This document shows, in pieces, positions 18,566 through 27,851 of a DNA stretch of 64,000 nt. Source of the DNA: Cellulomonas sp. URHE0023 (GTDB lineage: Bacteria; Actinomycetota; Actinomycetes; Actinomycetales; Cellulomonadaceae); the NCBI RefSeq assembly GCF_000688475.1, contig NZ_JIAN01000005.1:62001-126000 (forward strand). The letters run 5' to 3'. Positions within the stretch are counted from its first letter, which is position 1. Every line of letters starts with the position of its first letter. Made by a program: the position numbers and the translations under genes. Below the pieces are notes generated by a model that saw only the letters and a program-made list of their open reading frames with translations, was not told the origin of the DNA and searched no databases.

Positions 18566-18741
18566 ATGGCTCAGATGTTCCCCCGGGTGCTAGACAGTGC
18601 CCCGGGTACCGCCCGAAGTGTCCGGTGGACGCGGGGTCAATGGCGATCGCGCTGCTCACGGGCACCACGGCGGACCCACTCCCAGCACCTGGTCGGGCAG
18701 GCACTGCCCTACCCGACAGCACACATCACGACGGGGTGGTC

Positions 18742-19356
18742 ATGAAGCGGTACATCTTGGCGGGGCTCGTCCTCGCCGTCGTCACGACGTTGGTCGTCGT
18801 GGTCGCATCGCCCGAGCTGCAGGCCGTGGCGCTGCTCGGGGCGGCCATCGGTGGCACGCTCGGGCTCGTGCCCGACCGGTCGCCGGCCCAGCGTGTCGGC
18901 GGGTTCGCCGCCGGGTTCGCCGCCGCCTGGTTCGGCTACGCGCTGCGCGCCGCCGTGCTGCCTGACGCGACCTCCGGCCGCGCCGTGGCGGTACTGCTCG
19001 TCCTGCTGATCTGCCTCGCGGTCGCTGCGGGCACCCGTGGCCGCCTGCCCCTGTGGTCCACCCTGCTCGGCGCCGCCGCGATGAGCGGCGCGTACGAGGC
19101 GACGTACAGCTCCGACCCCACGGCGTTCGTCGGCTCGTCCGCCACCACGGCCACATCGATCCTGCTGGCCGCGGGGGCGGGCTTCCTCGCCACCGCGCTC
19201 CTCGGACCGCAGATCGTCCAGGAGCGCGCGCTGGAACGAGCGCGGGAGGCCGAGCTCGAGACGGCGTCCGAACCGCTGACCTTCGAGGAGTCGGCGCCGG
19301 CCCAGACCCGCCGCTCCGTCCCCACCATGTCCTACGACCCCCAGCCGGAGGCCTGA
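18742..19356 (+). CDS. Uncharacterised membrane protein
   Basis: A 204-residue protein with about five hydrophobic helices (the first, residues 4-22, could be a signal anchor) and a charged cytoplasmic tail rich in Glu and Arg from about residue 160. No known family is recognised. Its stop is one base before the GTG of the heptad-repeat gene, so the two are almost certainly translated together and may form one envelope complex. A start at GTG 18736 is also possible. Confidence 0.65.
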   Translation: MKRYILAGLVLAVVTTLVVVVASPELQAVALLGAAIGGTLGLVPDRSPAQRVGGFAAGFAAAWFGYALRAAVLPDATSGRAVAVLLVLLICLAVAAGTRGRLPLWSTLLGAAAMSGAYEATYSSDPTAFVGSSATTATSILLAAGAGFLATALLGPQIVQERALERAREAELETASEPLTFEESAPAQTRRSVPTMSYDPQPEA

Positions 19357-19357
19357 C

Positions 19358-21676
19358 GTGCGCCGCTCCCTCGCGACGGCCGGAGTCGCCGTCGTCCTGC
19401 TCCCCCTCATGCTGGGCACCGCCAGCGTCTCGGCGCTCGCTGCCGACGACAGCGGCGACGTCGCCGTGACGAACACCGAGACGGTCCAGGCGAAGCTCAG
19501 TGCGACCGGCAAGCTGGTCGAGGCCCGCGTCTACGAGCAGCTCGCGCTGTCTGGCCACGGATCCGCCACGATCAGCAACCCCGTCTCGACCAAGGGGCTG
19601 CGCAACCTCGACGGGTTCGGCGGCTACGACGTGGTCGACGGGTCGCTGGTCAGCCACGTCACCGTCGACGGCGAGAAGCGCCAGCGGTCGGTCAGCGACT
19701 ACGACAAGGACCTCCCGCTCACGGTCAAGGTCACCTACACCCTGGACGGTCAGCCGGTCGAGCCCGGCAACGTCGTGGGCCGCACGGGCACGCTGGCGGT
19801 GCACTACACGGTCAAGAACACCACGGGCCGCAGCGAGGACGTCACGTACGACGACGGAACGGGCGCCCGCAAGACCGCGTCCGCGCAGACCGTCGTCCCG
19901 ATGATCGGCCAGCTGGTCACCACCCTGCCGTCGAACTTCACCGACGTCCGGTCCGACGAGGCCGGCATCGCAGGGGACGGCCACAGCGGCAACCGCCTGA
20001 CGTTCCAGATGACGCTGTTCCCGCCCATCGGCTCCGACACCGCCGAGTTCGGCTACACCGCGCACATCTCGCGCGGCGTGATCCCGCCGGCCAACCTCAC
20101 CTCCATGGCCGTCTCCCCGCTCGACTACCCGTCGTTCAAGGGCGGCTCGGCCAGCTACCAGGCGGGCGCCCAGAAGGGCGTGGACCTGACCGGCGGCGCG
20201 CTCCAGATCGACGACAGCGTGCTTCAGCTGCACGACGGCGCAGCCGAGCTCCTCGCCGGCCTGCTCCAGCTCCACGAGGGTGCGACCCAGCTGTCGTCGG
20301 GTCTCAACGACGACGCCGCACCGGGGGCCGCCGCGCTCGCCGCGGGTGCGCGCAAGCTCGACGCCGGTCTGGCCGAAGCACGGTCGAAGGCGCCGCAGCT
20401 CATCGACGGGCTGACCCAGGTGGACGGCGGCCTGGCCCTCGTCGACGGCGGGCTGGCCAAGATGTACGGCGACGTCGGCGCGCTGCCCGCCCAGGCGCAG
20501 CCGCTGCATGACGGGATCGCGAAGATGCGTGCCGGCATCGGCTCGACGTCCAACCCGGCCACGCTGCTCGGAGGCGTCGACGCACTGCGCAAGCAGGTCG
20601 GCACGGACGCCCCGGCCGCGCTCGCCGCGATGGCCGCCGGGATCTACAACGTCAGCGCCACTGCGCCGGGCGCCTACCAGCAGCTCAGCTGCGCGATCGA
20701 GGTCCTCAAGGACGTCAAGGCGGGCGCTGACCCGCTGCCGCCCAAGACGCACCCGTGCTACCCGGCAGGGCGCCCGGTGATCGTCAAGGCGGACGCGACG
20801 AGCCAGGTGGTCCTGCAGGGCCTCATCGACCAGCTCAACGCGGCTCTGCCGAAGTTCGCCGACCCGGCTGCGCTCGGCAACGCCGACGCGGCTGCCTTCT
20901 ACTCGGCTGCACCGTCGGCGTCGGCGAACCTGCAGCAGGGTCTGACCTACCTCCAGGGACGCCTGTCGCACCTGGCCGGTCCCGGCCTGGCGACCGTCGA
21001 GTGCGGTCTGAGCAAGGCGTCGCTCCCGGGCGTCTGCACGCAGGACGGTCTGCTCGAGGGCATCAACCAGGTCGACGGCGGTGTGACCGCGCTGGTCACC
21101 GGTGTGGTGGCGGCCGTGCAGAAGGGCGTCGGCGACGGCGACGACACCAAGGCCGACGGCACGCTGCGCGGCGGGGTCCACTCCCTGCAGGCGGGCACGG
21201 ACCAGCTCAGCGCCGGTGGCGGAGCCCTCGCCAGCGGGCTCGGACAGCTCGGTACGGGTGCGCACCAGCTCAGCACGGGTGCGGGTCAGCTCTCCGACGG
21301 CCTCCAGGATGCGGCCGACGGTTCGACGCAGCTCGCGGACGGTCTCGGTGAGGCCGCAACGGGTGCGCCCAAGCTCGTCGACGGCACGCAGCAGCTCTCC
21401 GACGAGGGCACGTCGCAGGTCGTGGAGAGCGGCAAGGAGACCGCGGCGGACTTCGGCGTGAAGTACGCGGTGCTCACCGCGGGTGCGCAGCGGGCAGCAG
21501 ACGAGTCGATGGCCTACGGGGCACCCGAGGGCGCCAAGGGTGCAACCGCGTACTCGATCGACATCGCCGGTGCGAACGGTTCAGGGGTGCACGCCCTCGG
21601 CCGCCTGATCGCCGCGATCGCCCTGTTCGCAGCCGGCATCGGCATCGCGGCACTGGTCGGGCGCCGCATCGCCTGA
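19358..21676 (+). CDS. Secreted membrane-anchored protein with XXXLXXG heptad repeats
   Basis: A 772-residue envelope protein: N-terminal signal sequence ending near ALAAD, an extracellular beta-rich region to about residue 285, then long tracts of seven-residue units in which every seventh residue is Gly (for example AAELLAGLLQLHEGATQL, and again from about 605 to 690), and a C-terminal helix LIAAIALFAAGIGIAALVG followed by RR. This heptad type also occurs in YhgE/Pip-like and MmpL-associated proteins and forms long rod-like or coiled structures. Function is unknown. It is followed by a strong bidirectional terminator. Confidence 0.8.
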   Translation: MRRSLATAGVAVVLLPLMLGTASVSALAADDSGDVAVTNTETVQAKLSATGKLVEARVYEQLALSGHGSATISNPVSTKGLRNLDGFGGYDVVDGSLVSHVTVDGEKRQRSVSDYDKDLPLTVKVTYTLDGQPVEPGNVVGRTGTLAVHYTVKNTTGRSEDVTYDDGTGARKTASAQTVVPMIGQLVTTLPSNFTDVRSDEAGIAGDGHSGNRLTFQMTLFPPIGSDTAEFGYTAHISRGVIPPANLTSMAVSPLDYPSFKGGSASYQAGAQKGVDLTGGALQIDDSVLQLHDGAAELLAGLLQLHEGATQLSSGLNDDAAPGAAALAAGARKLDAGLAEARSKAPQLIDGLTQVDGGLALVDGGLAKMYGDVGALPAQAQPLHDGIAKMRAGIGSTSNPATLLGGVDALRKQVGTDAPAALAAMAAGIYNVSATAPGAYQQLSCAIEVLKDVKAGADPLPPKTHPCYPAGRPVIVKADATSQVVLQGLIDQLNAALPKFADPAALGNADAAAFYSAAPSASANLQQGLTYLQGRLSHLAGPGLATVECGLSKASLPGVCTQDGLLEGINQVDGGVTALVTGVVAAVQKGVGDGDDTKADGTLRGGVHSLQAGTDQLSAGGGALASGLGQLGTGAHQLSTGAGQLSDGLQDAADGSTQLADGLGEAATGAPKLVDGTQQLSDEGTSQVVESGKETAADFGVKYAVLTAGAQRAADESMAYGAPEGAKGATAYSIDIAGANGSGVHALGRLIAAIALFAAGIGIAALVGRRIA

Positions 21677-21691
21677 CGCAGTACGGAAGCA

Positions 21692-21732
21692 AGAGCAGGG
21701 CCCGTCGCGCCGAGCGCGACGGGCCCTGCTCT
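21692..21732. terminator. Bidirectional terminator
   Basis: A perfect 19-bp stem (21692-21710 with 21714-21732) and a three-base loop lie between the convergent heptad-repeat gene (stop 21676) and cbiX (stop 21767), and could end both transcripts. Confidence 0.9.
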
Positions 21733-21766
21733 GTTCTGCGCGCCCCTCTGGGCGATGCGTCGCTGC

Positions 21767-22501
21767 TCAGGTTGCTTCGTCGTACCGGTCGAGGACGATC
21801 TGGACGAGCCTGTCGTCGGGTGCGAGCGGCGCGGTGACCACGTCGGCCCCTGCCTCGAGCACGCGGTCGTGGAAGTAGCCCGGCGCCAGCAGGTAGGACG
21901 CCACGACCACGCGGCCCCCCGCAGGCAGGTCCGTGCGGGCCGCGGCGACGGCGGCCGGCACCCGCGGCTCGGCGCCTGCGCCGTAGCCGATGGTCACGGG
22001 CTGCGTGATCCGGTCGGCCAGGCCCGCCGCAACAGCCTCGACGGCCAGCGCGGCCGCCGGGTCGGTCGACCCCGCCGCGGCGAGCACGACCAGGTCGTCG
22101 GGTCCGACCTCGGCCTCGTGGAGCCGGTCCACCAGGATGTCGACGAGCCGAGGGTCGGGGCCGAGCGGTGACGCAGCCGTGGCGCCGGGCTGGTCCACCG
22201 CCGCAGCGATGTCCACGCGGACGTGGAACCCGGTCGACAGGAGCAGCGGCACCACGACCGCGCCCGACGAGTCCCCGTCGAGCGCGTCGGCGACGACGTT
22301 GGCCACCTCGGGCTGCTGGACGTCGACGAACGCCTCACGGACATCGAGCTCGGGCCGCGCGGCGGCGGCACCCGTCAGGATCGAGCGGACGGCTGCGCGC
22401 CCCTGCACGTCGTCCGTCCCGTGGGAGCACCCGACCAGAACAGGGTGTGCGGGCGACGAGCGGTCCGGCACGGGCCCGCGGGCGTGCAGTGCGTTGGTCA
22501 T
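21767..22501 (-). CDS. Sirohydrochlorin chelatase (CbiX-like)
   Basis: A 244-residue chelatase with two CbiX/SirB-type repeats: HPVLVGCSHGTDDVQG carries the first metal-binding histidine, followed by VVVPLLLSTGFHVRVDI, and VVVASYLLAPGYFHDRV in the second half. It inserts iron into sirohydrochlorin to finish siroheme. It is the last gene of the nirB operon, overlapping hemD by four bases (ATGA), so its metal is expected to be iron rather than cobalt. Confidence 0.9.
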   Translation of the reverse strand: MTNALHARGPVPDRSSPAHPVLVGCSHGTDDVQGRAAVRSILTGAAAARPELDVREAFVDVQQPEVANVVADALDGDSSGAVVVPLLLSTGFHVRVDIAAAVDQPGATAASPLGPDPRLVDILVDRLHEAEVGPDDLVVLAAAGSTDPAAALAVEAVAAGLADRITQPVTIGYGAGAEPRVPAAVAAARTDLPAGGRVVVASYLLAPGYFHDRVLEAGADVVTAPLAPDDRLVQIVLDRYDEAT

Positions 22502-23616
22502 CGAACCTCCTCCAGCTCGAGACGGTATCCCCTCTTGACGACAGTCTTGATGAGAGCGCGGCTGCCTGTCGCGTCGCGGAGCCGGGCGATGGCGACCTCG
22601 GCGGCGTGCGGGTCGGTCGAGTCGCCCGGGAGGACCGCGAGCACGTGCTCGCGCGGAACGACGGAGCCGCGGGCCTTGACGAGTAGCCGGAGCACCTCCA
22701 GCCCGGTCGGCGTCAGGGCGAGCACATGCCCGTCCAGCACGGCGGCGCCGCGGTGCACCTGCAGCGGACCTGCGATCGTCTGCAGCGCCTCGAGCCCGCC
22801 GTAGTGGCCGACCACCGCGCGGACCAGAGATCCCAACCGGCCCCGGTCGGGCACGAGCGGCTCGATCCCGCGGTCCTGGAGCGGCTTGGCGGTGATCGGT
22901 CCGACGGCCGCCATCACGACGCTCCCCCGCCGTGCCAGCCGCTCGATCTGGTGGGCGACGCCGGCGTCGTCGGCAGCCGCGAGCCACGCAGCGGCCCCCG
23001 GGGCGGAGGTGAAGACGACCGCGTCGATCTCGCCCGCGGCGACCGCGCGGACCGACGCCTCGACCACGGCAGCATCCGGTGGCGGACCCCACCGGTAGAC
23101 GATGAGGCTCCGCACGCGGGCGCCTGCGGCGGCGAAGGCCTCGTCGAGACCGTCGGCGCCGGCCCCGTGGTGCTGCACCGCGATGTCCCGGCCGTCGACA
23201 CCCTCGTCGAGGAGAACCTCGGCGATCTCGGCACTCGTCTCTGACTCGGCCACCCAGTCGGCGGTCAGCCCTGCGGCCTGGATCGCGCCACGGGCCTTGG
23301 GGCCGCGCGCGACGAGCCGGGTGCCACGGAGCATGTCGACGAGCGGCTCCGCCAGGCCGTACGCGTCGGCAGCCTCGATCCAGCCGCGGAAGCCGATGCC
23401 CGTGGTCACGACCACGGTGTCCGGCGGGTCGGCCAGCAGCGACCGGGTGCCTTCCAGCAGGGCGGCGTCGTCGGTGTGCGGAACCATGCTCAGCGCAGGG
23501 GCGTGCCGGATCGCCGCACCACGGCGCCCGAGGGCCGCAGAGAGCTCAGCGGATCGACGGTCGGCCGTCACCAGGACGACGCACCCGGCAAGCGTCTGGT
23601 CGATGGGTTCGCTCAC
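22498..23616 (-). CDS. hemD: Uroporphyrinogen-III synthase fused to a winged-helix domain
   Basis: The first 265 or so residues are a HemD-like uroporphyrinogen-III synthase (VLVTADRRSAEL, VVTTGIGFRGWIEAA, VVFTSAPGAAAWL, VMAAVGPITAKPL). The last 95 residues are an OmpR/PhoB-type DNA-binding domain (LTPTGLEVLRLLVKARGSVV and ATGSRALIKTVVKRGYRL). This 372-residue architecture is known in actinobacteria, e.g. Rv0260c of M. tuberculosis, also close to nirBD. It may bind DNA as well as, or instead of, catalysing cyclisation. GTG 23616 overlaps the cysG stop by four bases. Confidence 0.88.
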   Translation of the reverse strand: MSEPIDQTLAGCVVLVTADRRSAELSAALGRRGAAIRHAPALSMVPHTDDAALLEGTRSLLADPPDTVVVTTGIGFRGWIEAADAYGLAEPLVDMLRGTRLVARGPKARGAIQAAGLTADWVAESETSAEIAEVLLDEGVDGRDIAVQHHGAGADGLDEAFAAAGARVRSLIVYRWGPPPDAAVVEASVRAVAAGEIDAVVFTSAPGAAAWLAAADDAGVAHQIERLARRGSVVMAAVGPITAKPLQDRGIEPLVPDRGRLGSLVRAVVGHYGGLEALQTIAGPLQVHRGAAVLDGHVLALTPTGLEVLRLLVKARGSVVPREHVLAVLPGDSTDPHAAEVAIARLRDATGSRALIKTVVKRGYRLELEEVR

Positions 23617-24848
23617 GTCGACATTGTGACGGCACCACGTTCCGTCGATGTTTCGGGTTCGAGCAGGTGCGCGTCCGCAACAGCGCCGAGCACGATGACC
23701 GCCGGGGCGCGCACGCCGGCCGCAGCGGCGACGTCGACGACGTCGGCCAGGACCGCGCGCGTGACCCGCTGAGCAGGCAGCGTCCCGTCCTCGACCAGCG
23801 CGACGGGCGTGCGGGGGTCGATGCCCTCGTCGAGCGCGGTCCGGGCCAGCGCGGGCAGGGCGCTGACGCCCATCAGGACGACCACGGTGCACGACCGCTC
23901 GCGCAGGCCCAGGAGCGCGGCCGGTGACCAGCCGTCGTGCCCGTTCATCACGTGCACGGCGCCGACCGTGCCGCGGTGCGTCAAGGGGATCCCAGCCGCA
24001 GCCGGCGCACCGAACGCACTGCTGACGCCCGGGACGACGGAGACGTCGACGCCCGCTTCCCGGCACGCGACGACCTCCTCGCCGCCACGGCCGTAGACGA
24101 ACGGGTCGCCGCCCTTGAGGCGCACCACGACCCGCCCCCGCTGCGCCTGCTCGACGAGGATCCGGCCGATCTCGTGCTGGGGTACGGGGTGGTTGCCGGG
24201 AGACTTCCCGACGTCGATGATCTCGACGCCGGCCTGCAGGTCGTCCAGAACGCTCACAGGCCCCAGACGGTCGGTGACGACGACGTCAGCCTCGGCGAGC
24301 GCCCGGCGACCGGCGATCGTGAGCAGCCCGACGTCCCCAGGGCCACCCCCGACGAGCACGACGCGGCCCGGTCCTGGCCGGTGCCTCCGCAGGTCGACGC
24401 TGCCCTCCCGAAGATGTGCCGAGAGCGCATCGCGGACCGACTGCGTGCGACCGGGGTCCGGCGTGCCGGTCGAGACGACTCCCACCAGGACGTCACCGTG
24501 CTGCGTCGTCGCGGGCGTCCGGGCGGACCCCTGCGAGGCTCCGGCGTCGACGCAGAACGTCTGTCGCTCGTGCGCCCAGCGGACGACCGCGGCGTCCGTC
24601 GCACGGTCACCTGTCGCGGTGTGCACGAGCCACACGCCGTCGAGATCGTGCGACGCCACCTCGCGGGCGTGCCACTCGACGAGCCCCCACGTGTGCATGT
24701 CGACGAGCGCCTCGCACAGCTGCGGTGCGACGACGACCACCCGAGCAGCGTCGGCGAGCAAGGACTGGACGCGACGCGCGGCGACCGGCCCGCCGCCGAC
24801 CACCAGAACACGCCGACCCACCAGGTCGAGACCGAGCATCGTGGTCAT
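23613..24848 (-). CDS. cysG: Siroheme synthase: precorrin-2 dehydrogenase + uroporphyrinogen-III C-methyltransferase
   Basis: A 411-residue CysG-like fusion. Residues 1-155 form an NAD-binding precorrin-2 dehydrogenase (VLVVGGGPVAARRV, VDAGASQGSARTPATTQ). Residues 165-405 form the SAM-dependent methyltransferase (VVLVGGGPGDVGLLTI, VVVRLKGGDPFVYGRGGEE, VVPGVSSAFGAPAAAGIPLT). It supplies sirohydrochlorin to the CbiX-like chelatase for NirB. Whether the dehydrogenase half also has chelatase activity is unclear, since a separate chelatase is present. It overlaps nirD by four bases. Confidence 0.93.
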   Translation of the reverse strand: MTTMLGLDLVGRRVLVVGGGPVAARRVQSLLADAARVVVVAPQLCEALVDMHTWGLVEWHAREVASHDLDGVWLVHTATGDRATDAAVVRWAHERQTFCVDAGASQGSARTPATTQHGDVLVGVVSTGTPDPGRTQSVRDALSAHLREGSVDLRRHRPGPGRVVLVGGGPGDVGLLTIAGRRALAEADVVVTDRLGPVSVLDDLQAGVEIIDVGKSPGNHPVPQHEIGRILVEQAQRGRVVVRLKGGDPFVYGRGGEEVVACREAGVDVSVVPGVSSAFGAPAAAGIPLTHRGTVGAVHVMNGHDGWSPAALLGLRERSCTVVVLMGVSALPALARTALDEGIDPRTPVALVEDGTLPAQRVTRAVLADVVDVAAAAGVRAPAVIVLGAVADAHLLEPETSTERGAVTMST

Positions 24849-25243
24849 GACACGACCTCGACGAACCCGTCGCGGACGCGGACCGGCCAGGGCCGCAGGT
24901 CCGGTGGCAGGCCGCGCGTCGGGGTCTTGCCTGCGACGTCCAGGCACTCGCCCGTGGCGAGAGCGAAGACCTGCTTGTACATGGGGGAGGCAACTGTCGG
25001 TACATCGACGTCGTCGATCCGTCGCGACCCGACGATTCCCCGCGAGATCACGTACGCGTCGCTGAACGGGTCGTGCTGCTGGACGGCGAACACCCGCTCG
25101 TCCCTCAGCCGGAACACCGCGACCTGCGTGCCGTCCGACAAGAGGGCGGCTGCCCCACGCTCCGGGGCCAGGTCCGAGAGGCGGCACAGGACGGTCCAGC
25201 TCCCGGTGCCCGAGACGGCCGGGGCGACGTCCAACGCGGTCAT
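24845..25243 (-). CDS. nirD: Nitrite reductase [NAD(P)H] small subunit
   Basis: A 132-residue Rieske-fold protein without the cluster-binding Cys/His pairs (VAVFRLRDERVFAVQQHDPF, ISRGIVGSRRIDDVDVPTVA), as in all NirD subunits. It partners the large subunit for NADH-dependent reduction of nitrite to ammonium in the cytoplasm. It overlaps nirB and cysG by four bases each. Confidence 0.95.
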   Translation of the reverse strand: MTALDVAPAVSGTGSWTVLCRLSDLAPERGAAALLSDGTQVAVFRLRDERVFAVQQHDPFSDAYVISRGIVGSRRIDDVDVPTVASPMYKQVFALATGECLDVAGKTPTRGLPPDLRPWPVRVRDGFVEVVS

Positions 25244-27813
25244 GAGCGGACCTCCAAGGTGGTTCCGGCGACCAGGACAGGTTCACCGCGGAGCGCGGCA
25301 GCGCGTTCGTCGGCCGTCGCCGGACGGGACTGGCCACGCTCCGGCACGTACGCCAGCGACGGGTCAGGGGTCTCGGGTGCGTTGACGAACGACGCGAACC
25401 GGCGCAGCTTCTCGGGGTCCTCGAGCGTCGCGCGCCACTCGTCCTCGTACTCCTCGACGTGCGCGTCCATCTGGGCGTCGAGGTCGGCGCAGATCCCGAG
25501 CGAGTCGTCCATCACGACCGACCGGACGCCCGCGAGCCCGCCCTCGACGTCGTCGATCCAGGGCGCCGTGCGCTGCAGCCGGTCCGCGGTGCGCACGTAG
25601 TAGAGCAGGAAGCGGTCGATCGTCCGGACCAGGGTGTCGGTGTCGAGATCCTCCGCGAGGAGCTGCGCGTGACGGGGCGTGAAGCCACCGTTCCCCCCGA
25701 CGTAGACGTTCCAGCCCTTGTCGGTCGCGATGACGCCCACATCCTTGCCGCGGGCCTCGGCGCACTCACGGGCGCACCCGGAGACGCCCAGCTTGATCTT
25801 GTGGGGGGATCGCAGGCCGCGGTACCGCAGCTCGAGCATCACCGCGAGCGCCACCGAGTCCTGGACCCCGAACCTGCACCAGGTGGACCCCACGCAGGAC
25901 TTCACGGTGCGCAGCGACTTGCCGTACGCGTGCCCGGACTCGAACCCGGCATCCACCAGCCGCCGCCAGATCACGGGGAGCTGGTCGATGCGGGCACCGA
26001 ACAGGTCGATCCGCTGACCGCCCGTGATCTTGGTGTACAGCCCGAACTCCTGCGCCACCGACCCGATCGCGATGAGGCCCTCGGGAGTCACCTCGCCGCC
26101 CGGGATGCGCGGGACCACCGAGTAGGAGCCGTCCTTCTGCAGGTTGGCCATCACGTGGTCGTTGGTGTCCTGCAGCGCGGCCCGCTCCCCCTCGAGGACG
26201 TGAGCCGGGGAGGTCGTCGACAGGATCGACGCGACGGTCGGACGGCAGATGTCGCAGCCGCGGCCGGTGCCGAACCGCTCGATCACCGCCGTGAACGACG
26301 AGAGCCCCGAGACCCGGACGGCGTCGTACAGCTGCGCGCGCGACAGCCCGAAGTGCTCGCAGAGCGCCGAGCTCACGGCAACACCCTGCTTGGTCAGCTC
26401 GGTCGTCATGAGCTTCTTCACCAGGGGCAGGCACGACCCGCAGGAGGTTCCCGCGCGTGTGCACGCCTTCACGGCCCCGAGGTCCGTGCACCCGTGCTCG
26501 GTGACCGCTTCGCGGATGGTCCCGGCGGAGACGTTGTTGCACGAGCACACGCCGGCGTCGTCGGGAAGCTCGAGCTCCGGGGCACCACCGCCACCCTCGG
26601 GGAGCAGGAACGCGGCCGGGTCGCCGGGCAGCTCACGGCCCAGCATCGGGCGCAGGCTCGCATAGGCCGACGCATCGCCGACGAGGACCCCCCCGAGCAG
26701 GGTGCGGGCGTCGTCGGACATCACGAGCTTCTTGTAGACGCCGCCGACCGGGTCCGCCCAGACGATCTCGAGCGCACCGGGCGTGGTCGCGAACGCGTCA
26801 CCGAAGGACGCGACGTCGACGCCCGAGAGCTTGAGCTTGGTGGCCGTGTCGGCGCCGGGGAAGGTGGACAGACCACCGAGCAGGCGGTCCACGGTGATCT
26901 CGGCCATCGCGTACCCGGGGGCGACGAGGCCGATGCAGGCGCCCTGGATGCAGGCGACCTCCCCCACGGCCGAGATGTCCGGGTCGCTGGTCAGGCACGT
27001 GTCGTCGACGACGACCCCACCGCGCTCGCCGATGAGCAGGTCCGACGCACGCGCCAGCTCGTCGCGCGGACGGACACCGGCGGCGATCACGACGACGTCC
27101 GCGTCGACGCGGCCCCCGTCTGCCAGGTCCAGTCGACCGACCCCACCGCGGCGGTGCGGGCGGATCCTCGTGGTCATCGCGTTGAGCCGGACGCCGACGC
27201 CGAGGGTGTTGATCAGGCGACGGAGCGCCTCGCCACCACCGAGGTCGACCTGCGCGGACATGAGGTGCGTCCCCACCTGCAGCACTGTCGTCCTGGCGCC
27301 CAGCGCCTGCAGGGCACCCGCCGCCTCGAGCCCGAGCAGGCCGCCGCCGAGGACCGCGCCCTTGACCACGCGGTCCTTCGAGAGCCGCTCGACGTAGCCG
27401 CGCAGCTCGGCGACGTCGTCGACGGTCCGGTAGACGAACACCCCGGGCAGGTCAGCGCCCTCGAGCGGCGGCACCCACGCCGACGACCCGGTGGCGAGCA
27501 CCAGGTGGTCGTAGTGCTCGGTACGCCCGTGCGCCGTGGTGACGGTCTTCGCGGTGCGGTCCAGGGTGACCACGGCGTCGTCGCGGACGAGCGTGACCAG
27601 CGGGTCGTCCCACAGGGCCGGGTCGCCGAGGGCCAGGTCCTCTGCGTCCCGACCCGAGAAGTAGCTGGTGAGCGCGACGCGGTCGTAGGGCCTGCGCGGC
27701 TCCTCGGCCAGGACCGTGATCCGCCACGCCCCGGAGACGTCCCGGTCGCGCAGGGCCTCGACGAGACGCTGCGCGACCATTCCGCCGCCGACGACGACGA
27801 GGTGCTGGGTCAT
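25240..27813 (-). CDS. nirB: Nitrite reductase [NAD(P)H] large subunit
   Basis: An 857-residue flavo-sirohaem enzyme. In order: FAD/NAD(P)-binding domain (HLVVVGGGMVAQRLVEAL, residues 1 to about 400), a [2Fe-2S] BFD-like module (VCSCNN near 420 to CGSCLP near 460), a nitrite/sulfite reductase ferredoxin-like half, and the 4Fe-4S/sirohaem centre with cysteines in KSCVGSTWCRFG near 638 and SGCARECAEA near 678. ATG 27813 has GGAGC seven bases upstream; the longer upstream frame is not coding. First gene of the five-gene siroheme/nitrite operon. Confidence 0.96.
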   Translation of the reverse strand: MTQHLVVVGGGMVAQRLVEALRDRDVSGAWRITVLAEEPRRPYDRVALTSYFSGRDAEDLALGDPALWDDPLVTLVRDDAVVTLDRTAKTVTTAHGRTEHYDHLVLATGSSAWVPPLEGADLPGVFVYRTVDDVAELRGYVERLSKDRVVKGAVLGGGLLGLEAAGALQALGARTTVLQVGTHLMSAQVDLGGGEALRRLINTLGVGVRLNAMTTRIRPHRRGGVGRLDLADGGRVDADVVVIAAGVRPRDELARASDLLIGERGGVVVDDTCLTSDPDISAVGEVACIQGACIGLVAPGYAMAEITVDRLLGGLSTFPGADTATKLKLSGVDVASFGDAFATTPGALEIVWADPVGGVYKKLVMSDDARTLLGGVLVGDASAYASLRPMLGRELPGDPAAFLLPEGGGGAPELELPDDAGVCSCNNVSAGTIREAVTEHGCTDLGAVKACTRAGTSCGSCLPLVKKLMTTELTKQGVAVSSALCEHFGLSRAQLYDAVRVSGLSSFTAVIERFGTGRGCDICRPTVASILSTTSPAHVLEGERAALQDTNDHVMANLQKDGSYSVVPRIPGGEVTPEGLIAIGSVAQEFGLYTKITGGQRIDLFGARIDQLPVIWRRLVDAGFESGHAYGKSLRTVKSCVGSTWCRFGVQDSVALAVMLELRYRGLRSPHKIKLGVSGCARECAEARGKDVGVIATDKGWNVYVGGNGGFTPRHAQLLAEDLDTDTLVRTIDRFLLYYVRTADRLQRTAPWIDDVEGGLAGVRSVVMDDSLGICADLDAQMDAHVEEYEDEWRATLEDPEKLRRFASFVNAPETPDPSLAYVPERGQSRPATADERAAALRGEPVLVAGTTLEVRS

Positions 27814-27851
27814 GTGGATGCTCCGTCGAACGGGGGGCTGGGGCATCTCCG

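Noticed and set aside
18782..21265. Minus-strand open frame of 827 codons opposite the heptad-repeat gene
   Set aside because: Composition follows the repeat structure of the opposite strand; no family motif. The plus-strand frame has a signal peptide, heptads and an anchor.
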